A stretch of 64,000 nt of DNA from Cellulosimicrobium funkei (lineage in GTDB: Bacteria > Actinomycetota > Actinomycetes > Actinomycetales > Cellulomonadaceae). This document shows, one piece after another, positions 33,727 through 43,264 of the stretch (the stretch's first letter is position 1; each line of letters begins with the position of its first letter). The translations under genes and the position numbers were made by a program. The notes beneath the pieces were generated by a model. That model saw only the letters and a list, made by a program, of their open reading frames with translations. It searched no databases and had not been told where the DNA came from. Where the stretch lies: contig NZ_JNBQ01000003.1 in NCBI RefSeq assembly GCF_001019615.1, positions 310,001-374,000 of the forward strand, in the 5' to 3' direction.

Positions 33727-36700
33727 TCAGGGCGTCGCGCTCCCCACCCGCGAGGCGGTGCCCTCCGACGCCGTCCCCGCCGCGTCCGGCGCGGCGCTCG
33801 GGGTGTCCTCCCGCGCATCCGGCTCGTCGTCGGTCCCGGTGCCGTCGCCGACGGCGTGCAGCGCCGCGACGGTGAGCAGCGGGACCGCCGGGATGAGCGC
33901 GACGAGCGCGATGCGCACGCCGAAGTCGTTGACCAGCGACCCGGCGACGCACACGATCCACAGGGCGAGCACGGTCGGGCGCACGAGCGGCCACGCGGCC
34001 TCGGTGCGGGCGAACCACGCCGGCGTGAACCGCCGCGGCCAGAACAGCACCAGCGCCGCCGCGACGAGGACCAGGATCGTCAGCCACACGGGCACGCCGC
34101 CCAGCACGGAGCGGGCCGCGTAGCCCGCCTTGCGCAGCAGCGTCTCCCAGGCAGAGCCGTCCACGACCTCGCCGACGAACCGGCCGAGGTGCGAGCGCTC
34201 GTCGGCCGGGCGCAGCCAGTCGAGCACGCCGACGGCGGCGACGAGCCCGACGCCCGCTGCCGCGACGAGCAGGAAGCGCCGCCACGTGACGCGCGCCCCC
34301 GAGGCGGCGAGCCCCAGGACCGCGAACGCCGGGACCACCACGAGCCCGCCACCGAGGTCGGCGCCGAGCGTCGGCCACACGTCCACGACCATCGTCACGA
34401 CGCCGATGACGCCCACGACCGTCGCGGCGACGTACCGGTGCCCGCGGGCGACGAGCCACTGGGCGAGCGCCGCGGCGAGCACGAGCGCCGCGACCGCGTA
34501 CACGGAGAACGTCGGGTTGCCGAACCCGTAGAACCGCGCGCCGAACGTCGGCGCGGAGCCGAGCGGGCTGGCGCGGTTGAGCGGCGTCCCGACGAGCGCG
34601 TCGAGCGTGAGCACGGCGAACGTGATGCCCGCGACGATCCCCGGCCCGAGCCACACCGGGCGGCGCGGGGCGAGCGCCCCCAGGCCCGCGACCGCCGCCG
34701 TCGCGAGCACCGTCGACACGACGATCGCGAGCATCTGGTTCCCGAACCGCCACCAGCCCGTGAGCGACACGAGGAAGGCCGCGGTCGGGACGGCTGCCAC
34801 GACGAGCGCGGCGCCCCGGGCGACGTGCGCGGCGCGGGCCCAGCGGACCCGGGCGCGGTCGCCGGCCGCGCGCGCGGCCCGCGGCGCGAGCAGCAGGCAG
34901 AGCCCGGCGATCACGAGGCCTGCGTAGAGCGGCACGTCGACGAACGCGGTGTAGACCGCGCGGCGCACGTGGTCGAGCGTCGTGAGGTCGGCGAGGGCGT
35001 CCGCGGTCGAGGTCGCGTCCGGGGGCCGCGGCGAGCCCCAGGCGAGCGGCGTGTCCTGGATGCGGGCGGGGATCGTGGTGCCCGCGGCGTCGAGCACGGT
35101 CGCCGGGACGTCGAGGACGCGCGCGACGCCGTCCGTCCGCGTCGCGGCGCTGGTCAGGTAGCGCGCCTGCTCGGGTCCGTCGAACGACGGCCGCACGAGC
35201 GTCGCGCCGAGCGCCGGCCGGGTGCCGGGCGTCCCGGCGACGTCGACGACGAGCACGGTCGTCCCCGTCGGGGCGGCGTCGAGCACCGCGCCGACGGTGG
35301 CGTCCACGGCCGCGAGCCGGTCCGCCCGCAGGGAAGCCCGTAGCGCGGCGCGCTCCTCGGCCGGGAGGTCGGGGTCGACGGCCGGTGCCGTCGCGTCGCC
35401 CGCGTCGACGACGGTGACGGGGCACGAGAACGCGTCGCTCCCTGGCGACGTCGCGGACGCGAGCTCTCGGTAGCGCGCCACCTCCCCCTGGGAGTCCGCG
35501 AGGGCGAGCGCCGCCCCGGGCCCCACGGCGGTCGCGCACACGGCCGCCGTGCCGCCGGCGGAGCCGTCGCCGCCGAGCGCGTCGCCCAGGACGCCCAGAC
35601 GCGCCTGGTACCCGGAACCCCGCTGGAGCGCGACGAGGTCGTCCCACCCGTCGATGCGGGCGCCGCCGGCGAGGCCGTCCGAGGCTCCGTCCGGGGTGGC
35701 GACGGGCTGCGGCGTCGGGCACGCCCACGAGCCGTCCGGGGCGCGCTCGGTCGCGACGTCGGCGAGCTGCCCGGCGGAGAGGGCGAGCCACCCGCCCACC
35801 GTGCACCGGCTCGCCGCGCCCGTGGGCTGGGCGACGCCGCCGGCGCCGGCGCCGTCCGTGAGCAGCGCGTGCAGCGTCGGCGTGGTGGCCGCCGTGACGT
35901 CGCTCCACGCCACGCCCGTCGTCCCGACGACGACGAGCGGGCGGTCGGTGGCGATGGCGTCGGACCGGGTGACCGACGCCTCGCCGCCGGCCCGCGACGC
36001 CGCCGACGCGGGCCGCTGGTCCGTCGAGCCGAGCACGGTCGACGTGAGCAGGACGACGAGCAGGAGCCCGCCGCCCACGGTGAGCAGCATCGTGGGCATG
36101 CGCCGGATCCCCGGCTCAGGGACGGCGGCCGCCGCGCGCCCCGGCGCCGCGTCGGCGAGGAAACCGGGCACGACCATCGCCGTCGCGACGACGACGACCA
36201 TGACGCCGATGATGACGCCCGAGTCGTTGAGCACGGAGCCGACGCCCGCGACGACGACGAGCGCGACGACGAGGTCGTGCAGCAGCGGCCAGCGCTCGTA
36301 GGCGCGCGCGACCTCGGGCAGGCGGAAGCGCTCGGGACGCAGCGCGGCGACGGCCACGAGCACGACGAGCACCGCGGCGACCGCACCGGCCGGTTGCGCG
36401 ACGGTCTGCCACGCGCCCACGGCCTTGCGCCCGATCACCTCGAGCGCGGCGCCGTCGACGACGGTCTGCACGAACCCGCCGAGGTGGGAGCTGCCGCCCG
36501 GCAGGAGCCAGTCGACGACGGCGACGACCGCGACCACGACCACGGTGGCCCCCGCGACGACCAGCGCGCGCAGCCACGTGATCCGCACCCGCCCGACGAG
36601 CAGCGCGAGGACGGCGAACGCGGGCACGAGCGCGAGGATGCCGCCGAAGTCGGCGCCGAACGCGGGCCAGCCGTCGACGACGACCGTCACCGCCCCGACC

Positions 36701-38418
36701 GCGACGACGAGCCAGGCCGCCAGCCGGCGTCGCCCCCGGACCAGCGCCGTGGACGCCAGGCCGCCGGCGAGCACGAGGCCCGCGACCGCGTACACCGCGA
36801 ACGTCACGTTGTTGAAGCCGTAGAAGCGCGTGAAGCCTGCGACGGCGGACGTGCCGAGCAGGGACGCCTGCTGGAGCGTCGTGCCCGTCGCGCCGTCCAC
36901 GGTGAGGACGAGCCACGTGACGCCGGCGAGCGCCGTCGGCAGCGCCCACGGGCGGCGCGGGAGGAGGCGCGACACGACCCAGGCCACGAGCGCGACGGCG
37001 ACGGCGCTCACCGCGAGCGCGAGGGTGAGCGCCGGAGCGGGCGCGCTCCACACCCACCACCGTGACAGGCTCGCGAGCGAGGCCGCGACGGGGGCCGCGG
37101 CGGCGACCATGAGCACCGCGGACAGGACGCGGGTCCCTGCGCGCCCGGGCCGTGGCGGCAGGCCGCGGCGCGCGGCGGACCGCCGCGCCCACAGGGTCCC
37201 GCCGAGCGCGAGCACGAGGGTCGCCACGAGCAGCCCGACGAGCACGGGGTAGAGCGTGGGGATCGTGCTCGTCAGCACGTTGAGGTACTGGCGGTTCTCG
37301 ACCGTGCGCGCGACGTCCATGCGCCGGACCTCGCCCAGCGAGAGGGGCGCGCCGTCGAGCCCCTCGGTGCTGCCGCCGGCCTGCTCGACGACCGTCGCCG
37401 TGAGGTCGACGAGCTGGACGATGCCGTCCTGCTGCGTGCTCGGGGAGTGCAGCCAGCGCCGTGTGGGCTCGCCCTTGCGCCAGTCGACGACGACCGGGAG
37501 CCCCGGCTCGCCGACGGGCCCCGCGGGTACGCCCGCCACGAGCACGCGCGTCCCGCGGTCGACCTCGTCCATGACGCGGGAGAGCGCCTCGTCGAGCGCG
37601 TCGAGGCTCTGGCCCCGTCCGGACGAGGAGTCGACGATCTCGCCCTGGTCGACCACCGTGACGTCGCACGCGTCGAGCCCGCCCTCGGGCAGCGCGGCGA
37701 GCGCGGACGCGTACCGCTCGACGTGCCCGGTCGCGTCGGCGAGCATGACGGCCGCGCCCGGGCCGACCGCCGTCGTGCACACGCCGGTCTCGGCGAGCCG
37801 GGCCGCCGCGGTCCCGGGCGCGTGGTGCGTCGTCGGGGCGGTCGCCTCCTCCTCGGACGGCGCGGTGAGCGTCGCCCACCCGGGGACGTCGGCGGGCTGC
37901 GCCTCGAGCGTCGTCGCCCCCGACGCCGTCGTGGCGGGGGCGGGCAGCGGCGGGCAGCCGGTGGTGGGCGGCTCGGCGTCGGCGGGCGGCGTCGCCGTCG
38001 GCTCCTCGGCTGCCGGCTGGGAGGACGTCACCATCTGCCCGGCGGACAGGGTGAGCCACGCGTCCGTCGCGCACGTCGTCCGCCCGACGCCGATCGACGC
38101 GACCGAGCCGGTCCGGATCATCGACCACAGCGTGGGCGTCGCGGTGGGCGAGACGTCGCTCCAGTAGAGCCCCGCCACGGCGACCAGCACGACCGGCCGC
38201 GGGTCGTGCGTCGGGACGGGAGAGCCGCCCGCGACCGTCGTGCCCGCCGTCGTGCCCGACGGCGCCGCGGCCGCGGAGGGCGCGGCGACGGCCCCGAGCG
38301 CGGTGAGCAGGGTGAGCGCGACGGCCGTCGCCAGCGCCGTCGCACGGGTGCCCCGGCGCCCCCAGCGACGAGCGGGGAGCGTGCGGGCAGGGGGGAGCGC
38401 GGCGGCCGGGAACGTCAC
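33727..38418 (-). CDS. Giant membrane protein, two fused copies of one unit
   Basis: A 1563-residue protein with a signal peptide (ATALATAVALTLLTALGA) and two homologous halves. Each half has an extracytoplasmic domain that opens with a matching strand (PVVLVAVAGLYWSDVSP at about 74; PLVVVGTTGVAWSDVTA at about 826) and LTLSAGQ or LALSAGQ, a single disulfide-like Cys set, and then a block of about ten membrane helices. FYGFNNVTFAVYAVAGLVL (about 529) matches FYGFGNPTFSVYAVAALVL (about 1293), and GWPAFGADFGGILALVPAFAVL matches DVWPTLGADLGGGLVVVPAFAVL. The first domain loosely resembles alkaline-phosphatase-superfamily domains. The frame is open throughout, with GTG 38418 as start. No function known; the acidic C-terminal tail is cytoplasmic or disordered. 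Confidence 0.88.
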   Translation of the reverse strand: MTFPAAALPPARTLPARRWGRRGTRATALATAVALTLLTALGAVAAPSAAAAPSGTTAGTTVAGGSPVPTHDPRPVVLVAVAGLYWSDVSPTATPTLWSMIRTGSVASIGVGRTTCATDAWLTLSAGQMVTSSQPAAEEPTATPPADAEPPTTGCPPLPAPATTASGATTLEAQPADVPGWATLTAPSEEEATAPTTHHAPGTAAARLAETGVCTTAVGPGAAVMLADATGHVERYASALAALPEGGLDACDVTVVDQGEIVDSSSGRGQSLDALDEALSRVMDEVDRGTRVLVAGVPAGPVGEPGLPVVVDWRKGEPTRRWLHSPSTQQDGIVQLVDLTATVVEQAGGSTEGLDGAPLSLGEVRRMDVARTVENRQYLNVLTSTIPTLYPVLVGLLVATLVLALGGTLWARRSAARRGLPPRPGRAGTRVLSAVLMVAAAAPVAASLASLSRWWVWSAPAPALTLALAVSAVAVALVAWVVSRLLPRRPWALPTALAGVTWLVLTVDGATGTTLQQASLLGTSAVAGFTRFYGFNNVTFAVYAVAGLVLAGGLASTALVRGRRRLAAWLVVAVGAVTVVVDGWPAFGADFGGILALVPAFAVLALLVGRVRITWLRALVVAGATVVVVAVVAVVDWLLPGGSSHLGGFVQTVVDGAALEVIGRKAVGAWQTVAQPAGAVAAVLVVLVAVAALRPERFRLPEVARAYERWPLLHDLVVALVVVAGVGSVLNDSGVIIGVMVVVVATAMVVPGFLADAAPGRAAAAVPEPGIRRMPTMLLTVGGGLLLVVLLTSTVLGSTDQRPASAASRAGGEASVTRSDAIATDRPLVVVGTTGVAWSDVTAATTPTLHALLTDGAGAGGVAQPTGAASRCTVGGWLALSAGQLADVATERAPDGSWACPTPQPVATPDGASDGLAGGARIDGWDDLVALQRGSGYQARLGVLGDALGGDGSAGGTAAVCATAVGPGAALALADSQGEVARYRELASATSPGSDAFSCPVTVVDAGDATAPAVDPDLPAEERAALRASLRADRLAAVDATVGAVLDAAPTGTTVLVVDVAGTPGTRPALGATLVRPSFDGPEQARYLTSAATRTDGVARVLDVPATVLDAAGTTIPARIQDTPLAWGSPRPPDATSTADALADLTTLDHVRRAVYTAFVDVPLYAGLVIAGLCLLLAPRAARAAGDRARVRWARAAHVARGAALVVAAVPTAAFLVSLTGWWRFGNQMLAIVVSTVLATAAVAGLGALAPRRPVWLGPGIVAGITFAVLTLDALVGTPLNRASPLGSAPTFGARFYGFGNPTFSVYAVAALVLAAALAQWLVARGHRYVAATVVGVIGVVTMVVDVWPTLGADLGGGLVVVPAFAVLGLAASGARVTWRRFLLVAAAGVGLVAAVGVLDWLRPADERSHLGRFVGEVVDGSAWETLLRKAGYAARSVLGGVPVWLTILVLVAAALVLFWPRRFTPAWFARTEAAWPLVRPTVLALWIVCVAGSLVNDFGVRIALVALIPAVPLLTVAALHAVGDGTGTDDEPDAREDTPSAAPDAAGTASEGTASRVGSATP

Positions 38419-38563
38419 CGGACCAGCCTACGGGGGCGCCCGGCGCGTCCCCCGGCCGTCCGGACGGCGTCGTCGCAGGTCCGCGCGGGACGCTCACGCG
38501 CCCTCCACGCCCCTCGCGCGGGGCGCCCACAGCGAGCGCCAGGTTCGGCGATCGCGGTCCTCG

Positions 38564-39703
38564 TCAGGCGGTGCGGACCACGAGTGCGCCGGGGTCGACG
38601 CGCGCCTCGATCTCGACGGCGAGGCCGAGCACGTCGCCGTCGACCTGGGCCTGCTCGCCGCCCTCCACGCGCACGCGGACGCGCCGGGCGCGCGCGTGGT
38701 CGATGCGTCCGATCTTGGCGGGCAGGTCGTTGCGCACGCCGAGGCCCTGCATGACCACCTCCCCGAACAGCTGTGCCCAGCCGACGACCCCGCCGCGCGT
38801 GTCGATCGCGGCGATGTCCAGGATCCCGTCGTCGATCACCGCGTCGGGCAGGAGCGTCAGGCCCCCGGGGAGGCGGCCGCAGTTGCCGATGAGGAGCGAG
38901 CGCAGCCGCGCGTCGACGGGCGGCGTGTCGTCGAGCTGGAGGCGCGCGCGCATGCGGCGCCCGTGCAGGTGCCGGATGCCCGCGACGAAGTAGGCGACCC
39001 AGCCCACCTTCGCCTTGAGGTCGTCGTCGGTGTCGGCGACCATCGCGGCGTCGAACCCGAGGCCGGCGATGACGAGGAAGATGTGCTCCTTGTCGGTGTC
39101 CCGGGCGGGGTCCGGCGCCGTCCCCGGCTCGTCCCCCTCGGCGGGGGTGACGTCGGCGTAGCGCAGGACCTTGACCCAGCCCACGTCGACCGGCCGGTCG
39201 GACCCCGCGATCACGACGGCCAGCGCGGCGCGCGCGTCGCCCACCGGCAGGTCGAGGTTGCGCGCGAGGAGGTTGCCGGTGCCCACCGGGACCAGGCCCA
39301 TGGTGCGGCCGCTGCCGACCATGCCCTCGGCGACCGCGCGGACCGTGCCGTCCCCGCCCACGGCGACGACGACGTCCGCGCCCCGTGCGAGCGCGGCGCG
39401 GGTCTGCCCGACGCCCGGGTCCTCGACTGTCGTCTCGAACCACAGCGGGTCAGGCAGCGCGGCGTCCGCGAAGGCGGCGCGCACGAGCGCCTCCAGGCCC
39501 ACGACGTCGGGCTTCGACGGGTTGGCGACGAACGCGACGAGCTCGCGCGGGTCGTCCTCGACGGGGGGCTCCTCGACGGGAGGCGCGTCGTCGCCGTGCG
39601 CGCGCCGCTGCCGGGTCTGCTGCGCGCGCAGGCCCAGCGCGACGACGAGTGCCACGACCGCGACGGCGAGCGCCGCGATCGCGAGCCAGAGCGTCCAGGA
39701 CAT
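38564..39703 (-). CDS. Diacylglycerol kinase family lipid kinase
   Basis: A 379-residue lipid kinase. An N-terminal membrane anchor (LWLAIAALAVAVVALVVALGL) and a short Pro/Asp/Glu linker precede the catalytic domain, with the nucleotide loop VVAVGGDGTVRAVAEGM (about 114-130) and the following LVPVGTGNLLARNLDLP. These are typical of the DgkB/YegS/BmrU class, which phosphorylates diacylglycerol or related lipids. It is divergent from serS with 72 bases between, so they may share a control region. ATG 39703 precedes the membrane helix. Confidence 0.92.
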   Translation of the reverse strand: MSWTLWLAIAALAVAVVALVVALGLRAQQTRQRRAHGDDAPPVEEPPVEDDPRELVAFVANPSKPDVVGLEALVRAAFADAALPDPLWFETTVEDPGVGQTRAALARGADVVVAVGGDGTVRAVAEGMVGSGRTMGLVPVGTGNLLARNLDLPVGDARAALAVVIAGSDRPVDVGWVKVLRYADVTPAEGDEPGTAPDPARDTDKEHIFLVIAGLGFDAAMVADTDDDLKAKVGWVAYFVAGIRHLHGRRMRARLQLDDTPPVDARLRSLLIGNCGRLPGGLTLLPDAVIDDGILDIAAIDTRGGVVGWAQLFGEVVMQGLGVRNDLPAKIGRIDHARARRVRVRVEGGEQAQVDGDVLGLAVEIEARVDPGALVVRTA

Positions 39704-39775
39704 GGCGACACCGTAGCGGGGCCGGGGCGGGAAAGGACTGCGACCGGGCGGTGCGCAGTTCGTTAGGCTGCTGGC

Positions 39776-41059
39776 GTGATCGACCTCCGCCTCCTGCGCG
39801 ACAACCCCGACATCGTCCGTGCCAGCCAGGTCACCCGTGGTGACGACCCTGCGCTGGTGGACGCCGCCCTCGACGCCGACGCGCGCCACCGCGCCGCGCT
39901 GAGCGAGTTCGAGAGCCTGCGTGCCGAGCAGAAGTCCCTCGGCAAGCAGGTCGCGCAGGCGCAGGGGGAGGAGAAGCAGGAGCTGCTCGCGCGTACCAAG
40001 CAGCTCGCCGCCGACGTCAAGGCGCGCCAGGCCGACGCCGACGCCGCGTCGGAGGAGCTGCGCGGGCTGCTGTTCCGCATCTCGAACGTCGTCGCGGGCG
40101 CGCCGGCGGGCGGCGAGGACGACTACGTCGTGCTGCGCGAGGAGGGCACGATCCGCGACTTCGCCGCGGAGGGCTTCACGCCGCGCGACCACCTCGACCT
40201 CGGCGAGGGCCTGCGCGCGATCGACACCGAGCGCGGCGCGAAGGTGTCGGGCGCGCGGTTCTACTACCTCACGGGCGTGGGCGCGCGCCTCGAGCTCGCG
40301 CTGCTCAACGCCGCGATGGACACGGCGGTCGCTGCCGGGTTCACGCCCGTCATCACGCCGACGCTCGTGCGGCCCGAGGCCATGCAGGGCACCGGGTTCC
40401 TCGGCGCCCACGCGGACGAGATCTACCGCCTCGAGAAGGACGACCTCTACCTCGTCGGGACGAGCGAGGTGGCGCTCGCGGGCTACCACGCGAACGAGAT
40501 CGTCGACCTGTCGGCCGGGCCGCTGCGCTACGCCGGCTGGAGCGCGTGCTACCGCCGCGAGGCCGGCTCGCACGGCAAGGACGTGCGCGGCATCATCCGC
40601 GTGCACCAGTTCCACAAGGTCGAGATGTTCTCCTACTGCGACCCGGCCGACGCCGAGGCGGAGCACCAGCGCCTGCTCGGCTGGGAGGAGCAGATGCTGC
40701 GCCTCGTCGACCTGCCGTACCGCGTCATCGACACCGCTGCGGGCGACCTCGGGTCGAGCGCCGCGCGCAAGTTCGACTGCGAGGCGTGGCTGCCCACGCA
40801 GCAGCGCTACCTGGAGCTCACGTCGACGTCGAACTGCACGACGTTCCAGGCGCGCCGCCTCAACGTGCGGGAGCGCGTCGAGGTCGACGGCAAGAACGAG
40901 ACGCGCACCGTCGCGACGCTCAACGGCACGCTCGGCACGACGCGCTGGATCGTCGCGATCCTCGAGAACCACCAGCAGGCCGACGGCTCGGTCCGCGTGC
41001 CGGAGGGCCTGCGCCCGTACCTCGGGGGCCTCGAGGTGCTCGAGCCGGTGGTGGCGTGA
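39776..41059 (+). CDS. serS: Seryl-tRNA synthetase
   Basis: A 427-residue class II synthetase that charges tRNA-Ser and tRNA-Sec. The N-terminal coiled-coil arm (about 28-105, [20 protein letters not shown]) contacts the long variable arm. Class II motif 2 is [22 protein letters not shown] and motif 3 is [19 protein letters not shown], with the serine site [14 protein letters not shown] between. GTG 39776 gives the expected [12 protein letters not shown] start. The stop overlaps the HAD gene (GTGA). Two tRNA-Ser genes lie 18-20 kb downstream. Confidence 0.97.
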   Translation: MIDLRLLRDNPDIVRASQVTRGDDPALVDAALDADARHRAALSEFESLRAEQKSLGKQVAQAQGEEKQELLARTKQLAADVKARQADADAASEELRGLLFRISNVVAGAPAGGEDDYVVLREEGTIRDFAAEGFTPRDHLDLGEGLRAIDTERGAKVSGARFYYLTGVGARLELALLNAAMDTAVAAGFTPVITPTLVRPEAMQGTGFLGAHADEIYRLEKDDLYLVGTSEVALAGYHANEIVDLSAGPLRYAGWSACYRREAGSHGKDVRGIIRVHQFHKVEMFSYCDPADAEAEHQRLLGWEEQMLRLVDLPYRVIDTAAGDLGSSAARKFDCEAWLPTQQRYLELTSTSNCTTFQARRLNVRERVEVDGKNETRTVATLNGTLGTTRWIVAILENHQQADGSVRVPEGLRPYLGGLEVLEPVVA

Positions 41060-41880
41060 CGGGTCCCCTCGTCCCGGACGACGCGTCCGGGCCGATGCTC
41101 GTGGCGCTCGACATCGACGGCACCCTCATGTCGTACGACCAGGAGCTGTCGGAGGACGTGCGCGACGCCGTCGCCGACCTGCGCGCGGCGGGCCACCACG
41201 TGGTGCTCGCGTCCGGGCGCTCGCTCATCGCGATGACGCCCGTCGCGGAGATCCTGGGGATCGACCGCGGCTGGGTCGTCGCGTCGAACGGCGCGGTGAC
41301 GGCGCGGCTCGACCCCGAGGAGCCGGAGGGGTACGTGCTGGAGGACGTCGTGACGTTCGACCCGGGCCCGGCCCTGCGGCTCCTGCGCGAGCACCTGCCC
41401 GACGCGCGGTACGCCGTCGAGGACGTGGGCGTCGGGTTCCGCATGAACGAGCTCTTCCCCGACGGCGAGCTCGACGGCGTGCACCGCGTCGTCGAGTTCG
41501 ACGAGCTGTGGTCGGGGGAGGTCACGCGCGTCATCGTCCGGTCGCCGGGGTCCACGAGCGAGCAGTTCCACGAGCTCGTCGAGCGTCTCGGCCTGGACGA
41601 CGTGACGTACGCCGTCGGCTGGACGGCGTGGATGGACATCGCGCCGCTGGGCGTCACGAAGGCGACCGGGCTCGAGCTGGTGCGGCGCGCGCTGCACGTC
41701 CAGCCCCACCGCACGGTCGCGGTCGGCGACGGGCGCAACGACGTCGAGATGCTCCGCTGGGCGGCGCACGGCGTCGCGATGGGCCACGCGGACGCCGTCG
41801 TGCAGGCCGCCGCGGACGACGTCACCGGCTCGATCGAGGACGACGGCGCGGCCCACCTCCTGCGCAGCCTCCTGCCCTGA
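41056..41880 (+). CDS. HAD-IIB family phosphatase (Cof-like)
   Basis: A 274-residue HAD phosphatase of subclass IIB. Motif I is [17 protein letters not shown], motif II is [14 protein letters not shown], motif III Lys is in [12 protein letters not shown] and motif IV is [15 protein letters not shown], which is the classical Cof/YidA order with a large C2 cap between motifs II and III. The substrate is a sugar phosphate or similar. It is translationally coupled to serS, a common actinobacterial arrangement, and is followed within 4 bases by the GAGGTAGAG repeat. Confidence 0.92.
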   Translation: MTGPLVPDDASGPMLVALDIDGTLMSYDQELSEDVRDAVADLRAAGHHVVLASGRSLIAMTPVAEILGIDRGWVVASNGAVTARLDPEEPEGYVLEDVVTFDPGPALRLLREHLPDARYAVEDVGVGFRMNELFPDGELDGVHRVVEFDELWSGEVTRVIVRSPGSTSEQFHELVERLGLDDVTYAVGWTAWMDIAPLGVTKATGLELVRRALHVQPHRTVAVGDGRNDVEMLRWAAHGVAMGHADAVVQAAADDVTGSIEDDGAAHLLRSLLP

Positions 41881-41883
41881 CCG

Positions 41884-41952
41884 CGAGGTAGAACCGCAGG
41901 ACGCGAGATAGAGCTCGCGGGGTTCTACGTCGCGACCTGCAGTTCTACCTCG
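41884..41952. repeat. GAGGTAGAG palindromic repeat, locus 4
   Basis: CGAGGTAGAACCGC (41884) and CGAGATAGAGCTCG are followed by inverted GGTTCTACGTCG and GTTCTACCTCG copies (to 41952), giving alternative hairpins. It lies 3 bases after the HAD stop and before a downstream gene in the same direction, so here it would be a one-way terminator. Confidence 0.65.
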
Positions 41953-41976
41953 ACGGGATGGGTAGCGTCTGCTGAC

Positions 41977-42422
41977 ATGACGTCCGACGCCAAGACCGTC
42001 TGTGTCCGCCGTGCGCGGGCGGACGACGCCGGGGCGGTCTGGCCGCTCGTCGTCGACTTCGCGACGTCGTACGTCCCTGAGCGTGACGCCTTCGACGTGT
42101 CGTTCGCGCTGCTCCTCGCCGACCCGCACGCGCTGGTGCTCGTCGCGCAGGCGCGGGAGGGCGTCGTCGGTCACCTCGTGGCGCACCGCCATCCGACGCT
42201 CTTCGCCAACGCGCCCGTGGCGTGGGTCGAGGAGGTCATGGTCGACGCCGACGCCCGCCGTCGCGGGGTAGGCGGCCTGCTCATGGACGCGGCCGAGCGG
42301 TGGGCCGAGGACGCGGGTGCCGCGTACGTCGCGCTGGCCACCCGGCGGGCCGCCGGGTTCTACGCGAGGCTCGGGTTCGAGGAGTCGGCGACATTCTTCC
42401 GCAAGCGCCTCGGGAACCCTGA
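41977..42422 (+). CDS. GNAT N-acetyltransferase with uncertain 3' end
   Basis: A normal GNAT domain of about 145 residues: acetyl-CoA loop ARRRGVGGLLMDAAERWAED (about 88-107) and the end-strand GFYARLGFEESATFFRKRL (about 126-144). A natural end is expected here, but the frame stays open to 43206, adding about 255 Arg/Ser/Thr-rich residues that run antisense across two other genes and have no protein-like pattern. In the next frame a TGA lies at 42420-42422, immediately after the domain, so the loss of one base would restore a normal stop. The listed end assumes this. An alternative is a readthrough product of 409 residues. Confidence 0.6.
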
Positions 42423-42502
42423 GGATCTCGTGCGCGAGGGTGTCGAGAACCGCTGTCAGGTTCCGTCCCGGTGTGCGGCGACGGCTCGGTGGCTCTCCGG
42501 GC

Positions 42503-42691
42503 TCAGGGGCGGAAGACCTCCTCGATGCGGCAGCCGAACACCTCGGCGATGCGGAACGCGAGCGGCAGCGACGGGTCGAAGCGGCCGCGTTCGATCGAGA
42601 TCACGGTCTGTCGCGAGACCCCGAGACGGCTGGCGAGCTCGGCCTGCGACCAGCCGAGCCCGGCGCGGCGGGCTGCCATGTCGTTGTCCAC
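42503..42691 (-). CDS. Small XRE-type helix-turn-helix regulator
   Basis: A 62-residue Cro/cI-type DNA-binding protein, all of it the helix-turn-helix domain (LGWSQAELASRLGVSRQTVISIERGRFDPSL). It belongs to the YozG-like group of minimal regulators that are encoded next to small membrane proteins. GTG 42691 starts 7 bases after the membrane-protein gene on the same strand, so the pair is an operon. Palindromic sites upstream of the pair are probable operators for it. Confidence 0.9.
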   Translation of the reverse strand: MDNDMAARRAGLGWSQAELASRLGVSRQTVISIERGRFDPSLPLAFRIAEVFGCRIEEVFRP

Positions 42692-42698
42692 GGGCGCC

Positions 42699-43175
42699 CT
42701 ACGACTCGCGCCGGGAGACGACGGCGTGCCGGACGACGAAGTCGACCATCGCGACCAGCACGACCACCGCGAGGACGAAGGAGACGCTCAGCTCCAGCCC
42801 GGTGAGACTGACCGCGGTGAGCGCGAGCCCGGCGACGACGAGCACGTCCCAGAACGCGCCGGCCGCCGCCCGCTCCGTCCAGCGCCGCTCGACGTTCTCC
42901 TCGGCGTGCGGCTCGGGCGTGCTCGTGCGCGGCCGGACGACGAGGAACCAGCCGAGCGCGGCGGCGGGCGGCAGGACGCACACCGTGAAGACGGCCGCGA
43001 CGAGCCAGAAGTCCTCGCGCCGGAACAGGCCGGCGGCGACGCCGACCGACGCCGCGACAGCGAGCGCGACCAGCACGGCCCCTGCCCAGGCCCACCAGGG
43101 AGCGGCGCGGTCGCCGAGCACGTGCTCGTGGTCTTGCAGCCTGCCGTCGTCGGCCGGGACGGGTGCGTCGCTCAC
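42699..43175 (-). CDS. Four-helix membrane protein paired with XRE regulator
   Basis: A 158-residue protein with four membrane segments in two pairs (AGAVLVALAVAASVGVAAGL, WLVAAVFTVCVLPPAAALGW, AGAFWDVLVVAGLALTAVSL and VSFVLAVVVLVAMVDFVV) and a polar loop with ENVERRWTERA between. No function is known; similar small membrane proteins are widely paired with YozG-like regulators. GTG 43175 has GAGGAG upstream. The first gene of the pair, it is read from a region with two 18-bp palindromes. Confidence 0.8.
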   Translation of the reverse strand: MSDAPVPADDGRLQDHEHVLGDRAAPWWAWAGAVLVALAVAASVGVAAGLFRREDFWLVAAVFTVCVLPPAAALGWFLVVRPRTSTPEPHAEENVERRWTERAAAGAFWDVLVVAGLALTAVSLTGLELSVSFVLAVVVLVAMVDFVVRHAVVSRRES

Positions 43176-43190
43176 GGGTATCTCCTCATG

Positions 43191-43254
43191 CGTAAAGCGT
43201 GCTTGACAGGTCGAGCCAACCAGCGTCGGCGCACGCTGTCAAGCGTGCTTGACA
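43191..43254. promoter_or_regulatory. Two 18-bp operators upstream of the membrane/XRE pair
   Basis: TGTCAAGC-GT-GCTTGACA (43237-43254) is a perfect palindrome, and CGTAAAGC-GT-GCTTGACA (43191-43208) repeats its right half exactly. Their centres are 46 bp apart. On the reverse strand the first contains a TTGACA -35 element reading toward the pair, so a bound repressor would block the promoter. The downstream XRE protein is the likely ligand. Confidence 0.6.
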
Positions 43255-43264
43255 TGGGAGAGGT

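Noticed and set aside
33590-35908. Long reverse frames overlapping the giant membrane-protein gene
   Set aside because: Off-frame copies of the same region, Arg/Gly-rich without hydrophobic pattern.
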